A stretch of DNA of 64,000 bases from Xanthomonas campestris pv. phormiicola (lineage in GTDB: Bacteria > Pseudomonadota > Gammaproteobacteria > Xanthomonadales > Xanthomonadaceae), in assembly GCA_025666215.1 (NCBI GenBank), contig CP102593.1, positions 1,377,001 to 1,441,000 on the forward strand, in the 5' to 3' direction. A program made the translations under genes and the position numbers. A model generated the notes under the pieces. That model was not told the origin of the DNA. It did no database searches and saw nothing but the letters and a program-made list of their open reading frames with translations. The stretch's first letter is position 1. Each line of letters opens with the position of its first letter. Positions 56,263-64,000 of the stretch are shown piece by piece.

Positions 56263-57135
56263 ATGTCTGTTTTGATCAACAAGAATACGAAGGTCATCGT
56301 GCAGGGCTTCACCGGCCAGCAGGGGACTTTCCACGCGACCCAGATGGTCGAGTACGGCACCCAGGTGGTCGGCGGCGTGACCCCGGGCAAGGGCGGCACC
56401 ACCCACATCAACCTGCCGGTGTTCAACACCGTGCGTGAAGCGGTCGAAGCCACCGGCGCCGATGCGTCGGTGATCTACGTGCCGCCGCCGTTCGCGGCCG
56501 ATGCGATCCTGGAAGCGGCCTCGGCCGGCATCAAGGTCATCGTCTGCATCACCGAAGGCATTCCGGTGCTGGACATGCTGCGGGTCAAGAACGTGCTGAA
56601 GTCGCACCCGGACGTGACCCTGATCGGGCCGAACTGCCCCGGCGTGATCACCCCGGGCGAGTGCAAGATCGGCATCATGCCGGGCCACATCCACATGCCG
56701 GGCAAGATCGGCATCGTGTCGCGCTCGGGCACGCTGACCTATGAAGCCGTGAAGCAGACCACCGCCGCCGGCCTGGGCCAGTCCACCGTCATCGGCATCG
56801 GCGGCGATCCGATCAACGGCCTGAACTTCGTCGACTGCCTCAAGCTGTTCAACGAAGACCCGCAGACCCAGGGCATCATCATGGTCGGCGAGATTGGCGG
56901 CGACGCCGAGGAAGCCGGTGCCGAGTACATCAAGGCCCACGTCAAGAAGCCGGTGGTCGGTTTTATCGCCGGCGCCTCGGCCCCTCCGGGCAAGCGCATG
57001 GGCCACGCCGGTGCGATCGCCTCGGGCGGTTCGGGCACCGCGGCCGGCAAGTTCGCGGCGATGGAAGCCGCCGGCGTCAAGACCGTCCGTTCGCCGGGCG
57101 ACCTGGGCGCGGCGATCGCTTCGCTGGTGAAGTAA
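56263..57135 (+). CDS. sucD: Succinate-CoA ligase alpha subunit
   Basis: A 290-residue CoA-binding subunit. N-terminal [20 protein letters not shown] begins the Rossmann CoA-binding domain; [12 protein letters not shown] and GIPVLDML lie within it. The active-site histidine that carries phosphate is in [13 protein letters not shown] (about residue 246). It forms the heterodimer or tetramer with SucC; the two genes are an operon closed by the terminator at 57219. Confidence 0.97.
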   Translation: MSVLINKNTKVIVQGFTGQQGTFHATQMVEYGTQVVGGVTPGKGGTTHINLPVFNTVREAVEATGADASVIYVPPPFAADAILEAASAGIKVIVCITEGIPVLDMLRVKNVLKSHPDVTLIGPNCPGVITPGECKIGIMPGHIHMPGKIGIVSRSGTLTYEAVKQTTAAGLGQSTVIGIGGDPINGLNFVDCLKLFNEDPQTQGIIMVGEIGGDAEEAGAEYIKAHVKKPVVGFIAGASAPPGKRMGHAGAIASGGSGTAAGKFAAMEAAGVKTVRSPGDLGAAIASLVK

Positions 57136-57218
57136 GCGACACGGCGGTTGCGGCATGCGGCGCTCAGGTGCCGTATGTCGCGACCGTTCGCTGGCGGCAA
57201 TGCCGGTCAGCGTCGAAC

Positions 57219-57248
57219 GGGGCCTCGCGAAAGCGGGGCCCTTTTTTT
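57219..57248 (+). terminator. Terminator of sucCD
   Basis: GGGCCTCGC-GAAA-GCGGGGCCC (one G-T pair) followed by seven T, 84 nt past the sucD stop. Confidence 0.92.
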
Positions 57249-57721
57249 GTGTCGGCGTTTTTTCGAAGGTGTAGCGCCGTGCTGTCTCAGGTGACGAGTG
57301 CTTCGCCTGTACCTTCACCCCAAACTCCCCTCTCCGACCGGGCTTGTCGCTCTGCCGTTGCGTGCCGCGCGCCGCTGCTGCACCCGGCAACGTCTGTCAG
57401 CTCGGCATGTTCGACGCGGGATTTGCGTTCAACAGTGCGTTCGGCGTGACCTTCGCCGCAACGTGCGTTACCGGAAGGCCCGTCGCGCCCAACGGCCGGC
57501 GCTTCCAGAGCCGTTTCCACAGGATTTGCGCCGTGGCTGCGATTCGAGAATGTCCCGACGTGCGGTTGCCGGCCATCATGGGCCCGCTTGGCGCCCGCCC
57601 CATTCGTCCCTGCGCGCCCGCCATTGGTCACTGTCGTGGCCGCCGCCGTCCCTTGGCCGTGGCGGGCGGACGGGCGCTGCACATACTTGCCGCCACTTCA
57701 CGCAACGACAGGAGCGCACCG
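57249..57721. other. Non-coding region upstream of the PQQ dehydrogenase gene
   Basis: 473 bp with no convincing gene. Frames through it are arginine- and proline-rich with no ribosome sites and look like GC-driven openings. It presumably holds the promoter of the dehydrogenase gene. Confidence 0.45.
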
Positions 57722-59821
57722 GTGGGCAGCAGATGGCGGGCAGCGGTATGTGGTGCGGGACTGGCGCTGGGCGTTGGCGGGATCTGCGCGGCGGCGCCGG
57801 GCGACTGGTCCAGCTATGCCGGCGCGCCCGGCGGCGGCCAGCATTCGCCGCTGACCCAGATCACTCCGGACAACGTGGGACGGCTGCGCATCGCCTGGTC
57901 GTTCCGGACCGGCGAACTCGGCGCGGGCCTGCCGGATCCGGAGCGGCGCCGCTTCGAGGCCAATCCGCTGGTGCTGGACGGGCGCATGTACCTGGTCACC
58001 GGCACCGGCATCGCCTTCGCGCTGGATGCGGCCAGCGGCCGCGAACTGTGGTCGTTCGACGCCCAGGTCGCGCGCGGCAAGCACTACAGCGATCCGGCCT
58101 CGCGCGGGGTGAGCTTCTGGCGCGACGCGCAGGCCACGGACGGCACGTGCCGCGAGCGCATCGTGTTCGGCACCCTGGACGCACAGCTGATCGCGCTGGA
58201 CGCCGCCGACGGTCGGCCCTGCGCCGGGTTCGGCACTGCCGGCAGCATCGACCTGCGGGCCGGGATCGACGTGCAGGACAGGCCCGGCGATGCCTGGGCC
58301 AACTATGCGGTGACCTCGCCGCCGGTGGTGGCCGGCGACGTGCTGGTGGTGGGCAGCTCGATCGGCGACAACCGCGGGCATGCGCTGGAGCAGGGCGTGG
58401 TGCGCGGCTACGACGCGCGCAGCGGCCGCGAGCTGTGGCGCTGGGATCCGGTGCCGCGCGCTCCGGCCGCCGCGGCCGCGGCCGGCTGGCAGCCGGAGCA
58501 GGCCGCCACGGTTGGCGGCGGCAACGCCTGGGCGCCGCTGGCGGTGGATCCGGCACTGGGGCTGGTGTACGTGCCGACCGGCTCGGCCAGTCCCGACTAC
58601 TACGGCGGCGAGCGGCTCGGCGACAACCGCGATGCGAATTCGCTGGTGGCGCTGGACCTGCACAGCGGGCGCCGGGTGTGGGCGCAGCAACTGGTGCATC
58701 ACGACCTGTGGGACTACGACCTGGCCTCGCAACCGGTGCTGACGACGGTGCAGACCGCGCAGGGGCCGCGCGAGGCGGTGCTGCAGGCGACCAAGACCGG
58801 CTTCCTGTTCGCCTTCGACCGCCGCGACGGCAGCCCGGTGTTCCCGATCAGCGAAGTGCCGGTGCCGGCGACCGACGTACCCGGCGAGCGCATCTCGCCG
58901 ACCCAGCCGATGCCCGAGCCGGCGCTGCGCCTGGCGCGACATACGCCGCTGACCGCCGCCGACGCCTGGGGCGCGACGCCGGGCGCGCGCCGCGAGTGCG
59001 CCGCGCTGATCGCCGGGCTGCGTTCGGAAGGCCTGTTCACTCCGCCCAGCGTGCGCGGCACGATCGCGCTGCCGGGCTGGGCCGGCGGGGTGAACTGGGG
59101 CGGCATCGCGGTGGACCCGCAGCGCCAGCTGGCGATCCTGCCGGTGTCGGACCTGCCGATGCAGGTGGCGCTGATCCCGCGCGCGCAGTTCCTCGACAGC
59201 GACCACGCGCGTTATCCCGCCCAGCAGTTCAACGACATGCAGGGCACGCCGTACTACATGCGCCGCGGCATGCTGGCTTCGTCCCGCGGCGTTCCCTGCG
59301 TCAAGCCGCCATGGGGGCGGCTGGTGGCGGTGGACCTGCGCACGCGCAAGATCGCCTGGGAACGCCCGCTCGGCACGCTGGAAGAGCGGCTGCCGTGGCT
59401 GCCGCTGGACGTGGGCACGCCGCTGCTCGGCGGCGCGGTGACCACCGCCAGCGGGCTGACCTTCATCGCCGCGGCCGCCGATTCGCGCCTGCGCGCGCTC
59501 GACAGCGCCAGCGGCAAGACCCTGTGGGACGCCAAGCTGCCGGCGGGCGGCCAGGCCACGCCGTCGATCTATGCGGTGGGCGGCAAGCAGTACGTGGTGA
59601 TCGCCGCCGGCGGCCGCGAGGGCATGGGGGCGCTGGGCGATTACGTGGTCGCCTATACGCTCGATGGCCAGGGCCAGGAGGTGGTGTTCCAGCACGGCGT
59701 GGCCGCGCGCATGGCGACCCTGGGCATCGTCGCGCTGGCGCTGCTCGCGGCCGTGGTGACGCTGTGGCGGCGCTGGCGCCGTCGGCGTCGTGCGCGGGCA
59801 GGGAGCCGCGGCAACGGATGA
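57722..59821 (+). CDS. PQQ-dependent dehydrogenase, glucose-dehydrogenase type
   Basis: A 699-residue periplasmic quinoprotein. The GTG start at 57722 is chosen for AGGAG 7 nt upstream; the following sequence (MGSRWRAAVCGAGLALGVGG) is a signal peptide. The eight-bladed propeller has repeated W-motifs such as RELWSFDAQVARG, RRVWAQQLVHHDLWDYDLAS and GKTLWDAKLP, with PQQ-contact residues around WDYDLASQPVL. It resembles membrane-bound glucose dehydrogenase without the N-terminal five-helix domain; instead a C-terminal helix (LGIVALALLAAVVTLW) followed by many Arg anchors it. It would oxidise a sugar or alcohol and feed ubiquinone. The substrate is not certain. Confidence 0.88.
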   Translation: MGSRWRAAVCGAGLALGVGGICAAAPGDWSSYAGAPGGGQHSPLTQITPDNVGRLRIAWSFRTGELGAGLPDPERRRFEANPLVLDGRMYLVTGTGIAFALDAASGRELWSFDAQVARGKHYSDPASRGVSFWRDAQATDGTCRERIVFGTLDAQLIALDAADGRPCAGFGTAGSIDLRAGIDVQDRPGDAWANYAVTSPPVVAGDVLVVGSSIGDNRGHALEQGVVRGYDARSGRELWRWDPVPRAPAAAAAAGWQPEQAATVGGGNAWAPLAVDPALGLVYVPTGSASPDYYGGERLGDNRDANSLVALDLHSGRRVWAQQLVHHDLWDYDLASQPVLTTVQTAQGPREAVLQATKTGFLFAFDRRDGSPVFPISEVPVPATDVPGERISPTQPMPEPALRLARHTPLTAADAWGATPGARRECAALIAGLRSEGLFTPPSVRGTIALPGWAGGVNWGGIAVDPQRQLAILPVSDLPMQVALIPRAQFLDSDHARYPAQQFNDMQGTPYYMRRGMLASSRGVPCVKPPWGRLVAVDLRTRKIAWERPLGTLEERLPWLPLDVGTPLLGGAVTTASGLTFIAAAADSRLRALDSASGKTLWDAKLPAGGQATPSIYAVGGKQYVVIAAGGREGMGALGDYVVAYTLDGQGQEVVFQHGVAARMATLGIVALALLAAVVTLWRRWRRRRRARAGSRGNG

Positions 59822-59844
59822 AGCGATGCGCGGCGTGCCGCTCC

Positions 59845-60163
59845 GTGTGGGAGCGACTTCAGTCGCGACGCGGGGTCTGTCAGCGATCGGCTTCGGAGCC
59901 AGTCGGGACTGAAGTCCCTCCCACAATGCACCCAGCGTGACTCGGCATGCGGCTCCTTGTGGGAGCGACTTCAGTCGCGACGCGGGGTCTGTCAGTGACC
60001 GGCTTCGGAACCAGTCGGGACTGAAGTCCCTCCCACAATGCACCCAGCGGGACTCGGCATGCGGCTCCTTGTGGGAGCGACTTCAGTCGCGACGCGGGGT
60101 CTGTCAGTGACCGGCTTCGGAGCCAGTCGGGACTGAAGTCCCTCCCACAACAGTGCACCCATC
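59845..60163. repeat. Three-copy tandem array of a 112-bp REP unit
   Basis: The unit starts at about 59847, 59959 and 60071, with a constant 112-bp period. Each unit has a forward GTGGGAGCGACTTCAGTCGC and an inverted GTCGGGACTGAAGTCCCTCC, separated by about 35 bp, so it is a REP pair (BIME). The copies are almost identical. The gap 59822-60338 contains no gene. Confidence 0.9.
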
Positions 60164-60338
60164 CGGTGACGGGCGCAGCGTGGGGTAGGCAAGCCGGATC
60201 GTCTGCCGCGGTGCGGCGCTACACTGCGCATTGCCGTCGTGCGCATGTCGGCTCCGCTGCTGCTGGCGCTGCGCCGTCGGCGGCTGGCATCGGCGCGGTC
60301 GCCGCGCTTTTCCCCCTCCCGCTTCTGCAAGGTTGTCC

Positions 60339-61976
60339 ATGTCTTCTTCCCTTCGCATCGCCATGGCCCAGTTCGATTTTCCGGTCGGCGCCGTGGCTCA
60401 GAACACCGATCGCATCATCGCGATGATCGACGAGGCGCGCGACGAGTATGGCGCCGACATCGTGCTGTTCCCGGAACTGGCGGTCAGCGGCTATCCGCCG
60501 GAGGACCTGCTGCTGCGGCCCGGTTTCCTCGCCGATTGCGAACTGGCGGTGCAGCGCATCGCGGTGCGCGTGCACGGCATCGTCGCGGTGGTCGGCTGGC
60601 CGCAGAGCGCCGGCAGCGTGGTCTACAACGCGGCCAGCGTGCTGCGCGGCGGGCAGATCGAAACCACCTACCGCAAGCGCGAACTGCCCAACTACGCGGT
60701 GTTCGACGAGCGCCGCTATTTCGACGTCGATCCGGACGGCGGCAGCTGCGTGTTCGAGGTCAAGGGCACCCAGGTCGGCCTGGTGATCTGCGAGGACCTG
60801 TGGTTCCCCGAGCCGCTGGCCGATACCGTGCGCCACGGCGCCGAACTGGTGCTGGTGCCCAACGCCTCGCCGTACGAGCGCGGCAAGCATGCGCAGCGCG
60901 ATGCGCTGCTGGCCGAGCGCACCCGCGAGACCGGCGTGGCGCTGGCCTATCTCAACGTGGTCGGCGGCCAGGATGCGCTGGTGTTCGACGGCGCCTCGGT
61001 GGTCGCCGACGGCGACGGCAGCGTGCATCCGGCCGCGGCGGCGTTCACCGACCAATGGCTGGTGGTGGACTACGCGACGCAGGCGCGTGCGTTCACGCCG
61101 TTGCGCTGGATCGACGACGGCGACGAGAGCATGGACGCGCTGGCCTGGCGCGCGGTGGTGCGCGGGCTGCGCGACTACTGCGGCAAGAACCGGTTTTCCA
61201 AGGTGTGGCTGGGCCTGTCCGGCGGCATCGATTCGGCGCTGGTGCTGGCGATGGCGGTGGACGCGCTGGGCGCGGACAACGTCACCGCGGTGCGGCTGCC
61301 GTCGCGCTACACGGCCGAGATGTCCAACGACCTGGCCGACGAGCAGTGCCGCGCGCTGGGGGTGACGCTGGAGACGGTGGCGATCGAGCCGGCGTTCGAG
61401 GGCTTGTTGAAAGCGCTCGGCCCGATGTTCGAAGGCACCCAGGCCGACGTCACCGAAGAAAACCTGCAGTCGCGCAGCCGCGGCGTGATCCTGATGGCGC
61501 TGGCCAACAAGTTCGGCGGGCTGCTGCTGACCACCGGCAACAAGAGCGAGTACGCGGTCGGCTACGCCACCATCTACGGCGACATGTGCGGCGGCTATGC
61601 GCCGCTGAAGGATCTGTACAAGACCGAAGTGTTCGGGCTGGCGAAATGGCGCAACACGGTCGGCGGCGCGCCGGTGATCCCGCCGGCGGTGATCGCGCGG
61701 CCGCCGTCGGCGGAACTGCGCGCCAACCAGACCGACCAGGATTCGCTGCCGCCGTACGACGTGCTCGACGGCATTTTGTATCGCTATGTCGACCAGGAGG
61801 AATCGCGCGACGAGATCGTCGCCGCCGGCTACGCCGCCGAGGTGGTCGATCAGGTGGTGCGGCTGGTGCGGATCACCGAATGGAAGCGGCACCAGGCCGC
61901 GCCGGGGCCGAAGGTGTCGCGCCGCGCGTTCGGCCGCGAGCGGCGTTATCCGATTACCAATGGGTATCAGGCATAG
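60339..61976 (+). CDS. nadE: Glutamine-dependent NAD+ synthetase
   Basis: A 545-residue two-domain enzyme. The N-terminal nitrilase-type glutaminase has the triad Glu in VLFPELAVSGYP, Lys in TYRKRELPNYAVF and Cys in LVICEDLWFPE. The C-terminal ATP-binding synthetase has GLSGGIDSALVLAM and TTGNKSEYAVGYATIYGDM. It makes NAD from deamido-NAD, using ammonia channelled from glutamine. AAGG precedes the ATG at 60339; the upstream frame is not conserved. It appears to stand alone after the REP array. Confidence 0.96.
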   Translation: MSSSLRIAMAQFDFPVGAVAQNTDRIIAMIDEARDEYGADIVLFPELAVSGYPPEDLLLRPGFLADCELAVQRIAVRVHGIVAVVGWPQSAGSVVYNAASVLRGGQIETTYRKRELPNYAVFDERRYFDVDPDGGSCVFEVKGTQVGLVICEDLWFPEPLADTVRHGAELVLVPNASPYERGKHAQRDALLAERTRETGVALAYLNVVGGQDALVFDGASVVADGDGSVHPAAAAFTDQWLVVDYATQARAFTPLRWIDDGDESMDALAWRAVVRGLRDYCGKNRFSKVWLGLSGGIDSALVLAMAVDALGADNVTAVRLPSRYTAEMSNDLADEQCRALGVTLETVAIEPAFEGLLKALGPMFEGTQADVTEENLQSRSRGVILMALANKFGGLLLTTGNKSEYAVGYATIYGDMCGGYAPLKDLYKTEVFGLAKWRNTVGGAPVIPPAVIARPPSAELRANQTDQDSLPPYDVLDGILYRYVDQEESRDEIVAAGYAAEVVDQVVRLVRITEWKRHQAAPGPKVSRRAFGRERRYPITNGYQA

Positions 61977-62045
61977 GCGGTAGGACGACGTCGCGGTCTC
62001 GCGGCGTTGAATTCCAAGACGGCGTTGCGCAGGGTGCCAGTCGCG

Positions 62046-62178
62046 TTTGAAGCCCTACAGACGCAGCGATGGGCTGCCCTGTAGGAAGGCTTCAGCCCCG
62101 GTGGTGTCCGCAGTCGGGAACATGCGACACCTCGCGCGCCGCTGTCCGAGTCCCGAGTCCCCGGTCCCGAGTCCCGGT
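62046..62178. repeat. REP-like hairpin and GGGACTCG-type word repeat
   Basis: GAAGCCCTACAG (62048) and CTGTAGGAAGGCTTC (62079) form a long imperfect hairpin after nadE. A run of GAGTCCCG/GGTCCCGAG words at 62146-62178 precedes the egtD stop on the minus strand. Both are common filler in Xanthomonas intergenic regions. Confidence 0.6.
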
Positions 62179-62183
62179 ATGCC

Positions 62184-63167
62184 TCACACCGCCTGCAGCA
62201 GCCGCAACCCGAACGCATCGTCCTGCGCGTTCCAGCCATGGCTGACGCGCAGGCCGGCGGCCGCGGCCATTTCGCCGAAGCTCTGGTCGCTGTACTTGTG
62301 GCTGTATTCGACCTGCATCGCTTCGCCGGCGGCGAAGTCGAAGCGCTGTCCGGCCACGTGCACCTGCTGTGCGCACTGGCTGACCAGGAAGGTCTCGATG
62401 CGCTGGCGCTCGCGCGCATACACCGCGCGGTGGCGGAACTGCGCCAGGTCGAAGTCGCTGCCGATCTCGCGGTTGAGGCGGCGCAGCAGGTTCAAGGTGA
62501 ACTCGGCGGTGACGCCGGCCGCGTCGTTGTAGGCCGCTTCCAGTACCGCAGGATCCTTGTCCAGATCGATGCCGATCAGCGCGCAGCCATCGTGGCGCAT
62601 GGTCTCGCGCATCGAGGCCAGCAGCTTGATGCCGTCCTCGCGGGTGAAGTTGCCCAAGGTGGAGCCGGGGAAGAACACCAGGGTGCGGCGCGCGCCGCGT
62701 TGCGGCGCCGGCAGGTCCACCGGCGTGGTGAAGTCGGCGCAGACCGGCAGCATCTGGATGCGCGGGAAGCGCTCGGCCAGGCGCGCGGTGCTGGACATCA
62801 GCATGTCGCGCGAGATCTCGATCGGGGTGTAGGCCACCGGCTCGCGCAGGCCTTCCAGCAACAGTTCGGTCTTGCGTCCGCTGCCGCTGCCCAGTTCCAC
62901 CACGTGCGCACCGACGCCCACCGCCTGCGCGATCGACGGCATCCGCGCTTCCAGCAGGGCCAGCTCGGTGCGGGTCAGGTAGTACTCGGGCTGGCGGGTG
63001 ATCGCTTCGAACAGGCGCGAGCCTTCGGCGTCGTAGAAATACTTGGACGGCAATTGCTTGGGGCTGCGCGACAGCCCGGCGATCGCGTCGGCGGCGATGT
63101 CGTCCGGTTGCGGATGCAGGTCGGTGAGCGCGGCTTCGGTTAGGGCGCGTGCGGTCGCGGCGTTCAT
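62184..63167 (-). CDS. egtD: Histidine N-alpha-methyltransferase (ergothioneine)
   Basis: A 327-residue SAM-dependent enzyme that trimethylates histidine to hercynine, the first step of ergothioneine synthesis. SPKQLPSKYFYDAEGSRLFE and LTRTELALLE form the substrate lid. SAM motif I is VVELGSGSGRKTELLLEG. TLVFFPGSTLGNFTREDG and the C-terminal MQVEYSHKYS are family signatures. It overlaps the egtB stop by 4 nt (ATGA), so the two are translationally coupled. Confidence 0.95.
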   Translation of the reverse strand: MNAATARALTEAALTDLHPQPDDIAADAIAGLSRSPKQLPSKYFYDAEGSRLFEAITRQPEYYLTRTELALLEARMPSIAQAVGVGAHVVELGSGSGRKTELLLEGLREPVAYTPIEISRDMLMSSTARLAERFPRIQMLPVCADFTTPVDLPAPQRGARRTLVFFPGSTLGNFTREDGIKLLASMRETMRHDGCALIGIDLDKDPAVLEAAYNDAAGVTAEFTLNLLRRLNREIGSDFDLAQFRHRAVYARERQRIETFLVSQCAQQVHVAGQRFDFAAGEAMQVEYSHKYSDQSFGEMAAAAGLRVSHGWNAQDDAFGLRLLQAV

Positions 63168-64000
63168 GCGGGATCCTTGGCCAGGCGTAAGCCGGCGAAT
63201 TGCCAGCGCGCATCGGAGGGAAAGAAGTTGCGGTAGCTGGCGCGGAGGTGGTCGTGCGGCGTGGCGCAGCTGCCGCCGCGCAACACCCACTGCGCGTTCA
63301 TGAACTTGCCGTTGTATTCGCCCAGCGCGCCGGCCCACGGGCGGAAGCCGGGGTAGGCCAGGTAGGCGCTGCCGGTCCATTCCCAGACATCGCCGAACAA
63401 CTGCTGCAGGCCGGCCTCGCCCTGCGCGGCGGACTGCGGGTGCAGCGCATCGGCCTCGACGAAATTGCCTTCGATGGCCACGCCGGTGGCGGCCTGTTCC
63501 CATTCGGCTTCGGTCGGCAGCCGGGCCCCGGCCCAGCGCGCATAGGCGTCGGCCTCGAACAGGCTGATGTGGCAGACCGGCGCATGCGGATCGCGCTCGC
63601 GCCAGCCGCCCAGAGTGAACTCGCGCGCGCCGTCGGCATGCCAGTACAGCGGCCGCTGCCAATCCTCGGCGTTGCGCCGTGCCCAGCCATCGCTGAGCCA
63701 CAGGGCGACGTTGCGGTAGCCGCCGTCGGCGATGAATTGCGCGTACTCGGCGTTGCTCACCGGACGGCTGGCCAGCGCATGCGCCGGCACCAGCACGCGG
63801 TGCCGCGGCGACTCGTTGTCGTAGGCGAAGGCCGCGTGCACCGGCCAGCCGGGCGCGCCGATCTCGCACAGCTGTTCGTCGCGCTGGATCCAGCGCAGGG
63901 TTCGGGCCGGGGCCTGCGCCACGGCCAGATCGTCGCGATAGGCCGGGGCCAGCGGATTGCTCCAGAACGCGTGCTTGATGTCGGTCAGCAGCAGTTCCTG
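63164..64000 (-). CDS. egtB: Ergothioneine sulfoxide synthase, 3' part
   Basis: The frame is open from the window edge to the stop at 63164; 278 codons are visible and the 5' end is missing. The visible start, QELLLTDIKHAFWSNPLAPA, is the end of the N-terminal DinB-like domain, including part of the metal-binding region. The rest is the formylglycine-enzyme-like domain, with RPVSNAEYAQFIADGGY, LPTEAEWEQAATG, GDVWEWTGSAY and VLRGGSCAT. EgtB is a non-haem iron enzyme that joins hercynine with cysteine or glutamylcysteine. Both egtB and egtD look intact. Confidence 0.93.
   Translation of the reverse strand, partial: QELLLTDIKHAFWSNPLAPAYRDDLAVAQAPARTLRWIQRDEQLCEIGAPGWPVHAAFAYDNESPRHRVLVPAHALASRPVSNAEYAQFIADGGYRNVALWLSDGWARRNAEDWQRPLYWHADGAREFTLGGWRERDPHAPVCHISLFEADAYARWAGARLPTEAEWEQAATGVAIEGNFVEADALHPQSAAQGEAGLQQLFGDVWEWTGSAYLAYPGFRPWAGALGEYNGKFMNAQWVLRGGSCATPHDHLRASYRNFFPSDARWQFAGLRLAKDPA

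Noticed and set aside
59845..60163. CRISPR or minisatellite coding repeat after the PQQ dehydrogenase gene
   Set aside because: The whole 112-bp unit repeats, including the intervals; each unit is a REP pair, and no frame through it looks like protein.

Overview
This window comes from a high-GC gammaproteobacterium, almost certainly Xanthomonas or a very close relative. The evidence is the type IV pilus block (coaE-pilD-pilC-two pilins-pilB-pilR-pilS-sucC-sucD), the ColR/ColS-like pair beside rimK, ergothioneine genes, and dispersed REP elements of the GTGGGAGCGACTTCAGTCGC type.

Positions 1 to about 23,290 are the end of an integrative and conjugative element (ICE) of the ICEclc/PFGI-1/SPI-7 type, almost all on the minus strand. 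Reading from its terminus: alpA, parA, a small shi-position gene, parB, a DUF2857 gene, an STY4528-type replication gene, the PFL_4669/DUF3158/ssb operon, topB, a DNA cytosine methyltransferase, a GHKL ATPase and a run of small unknown genes, one of them broken by a nonsense codon. A cargo pair, a secreted trypsin-like protease and a small secreted protein, is inserted in the opposite orientation between ssb and topB. Beyond alpA lie a LysR regulator and two wrecks, an ATP-grasp peptide-ligase fragment and an IS1595-type transposase. At 23271-23287 there is a 17-nt exact copy of what I recognise as a tRNA-Gly 3' end, which I read as the attachment site and so the island boundary. The integrase and the full tRNA should lie to the left of this window.

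Immediately outside that site is the most interesting locus: hxsD-hxsB-hxsC-hxsA (23404-26984), an overlapping four-gene His-Xaa-Ser peptide-modification operon. It has two radical SAM enzymes, a small partner protein, and a substrate with six HxS triplets followed by a peptidoglycan-binding domain. The family is known from comparative genomics; to my knowledge its product chemistry is not settled.

From 27.1 to 41 kb is variable chromosome: a serine hydrolase with one in-frame stop, an isochorismatase-like hydrolase, a SnoaL-like secreted protein, a Dps-type ferritin, a PAS histidine kinase with a FixJ-type regulator and a single-domain receiver, an alpha/beta hydrolase, a Tat-exported phospholipase C, a TonB-dependent receptor and rimK.

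From 41 to 64 kb is conserved core. ColR/ColS-like genes lead into the pilus block. Both pilin genes have sigma-54-type promoter sequences, matching the RpoN-dependent PilS/PilR system encoded a few kilobases away. A REP-associated transposase (RAYT) gene sits between pilA and pilB, flanked by an irregular array of hairpin repeats. Then come sucCD, a PQQ dehydrogenase, a three-copy REP array, nadE, and egtB-egtD running off the right edge.
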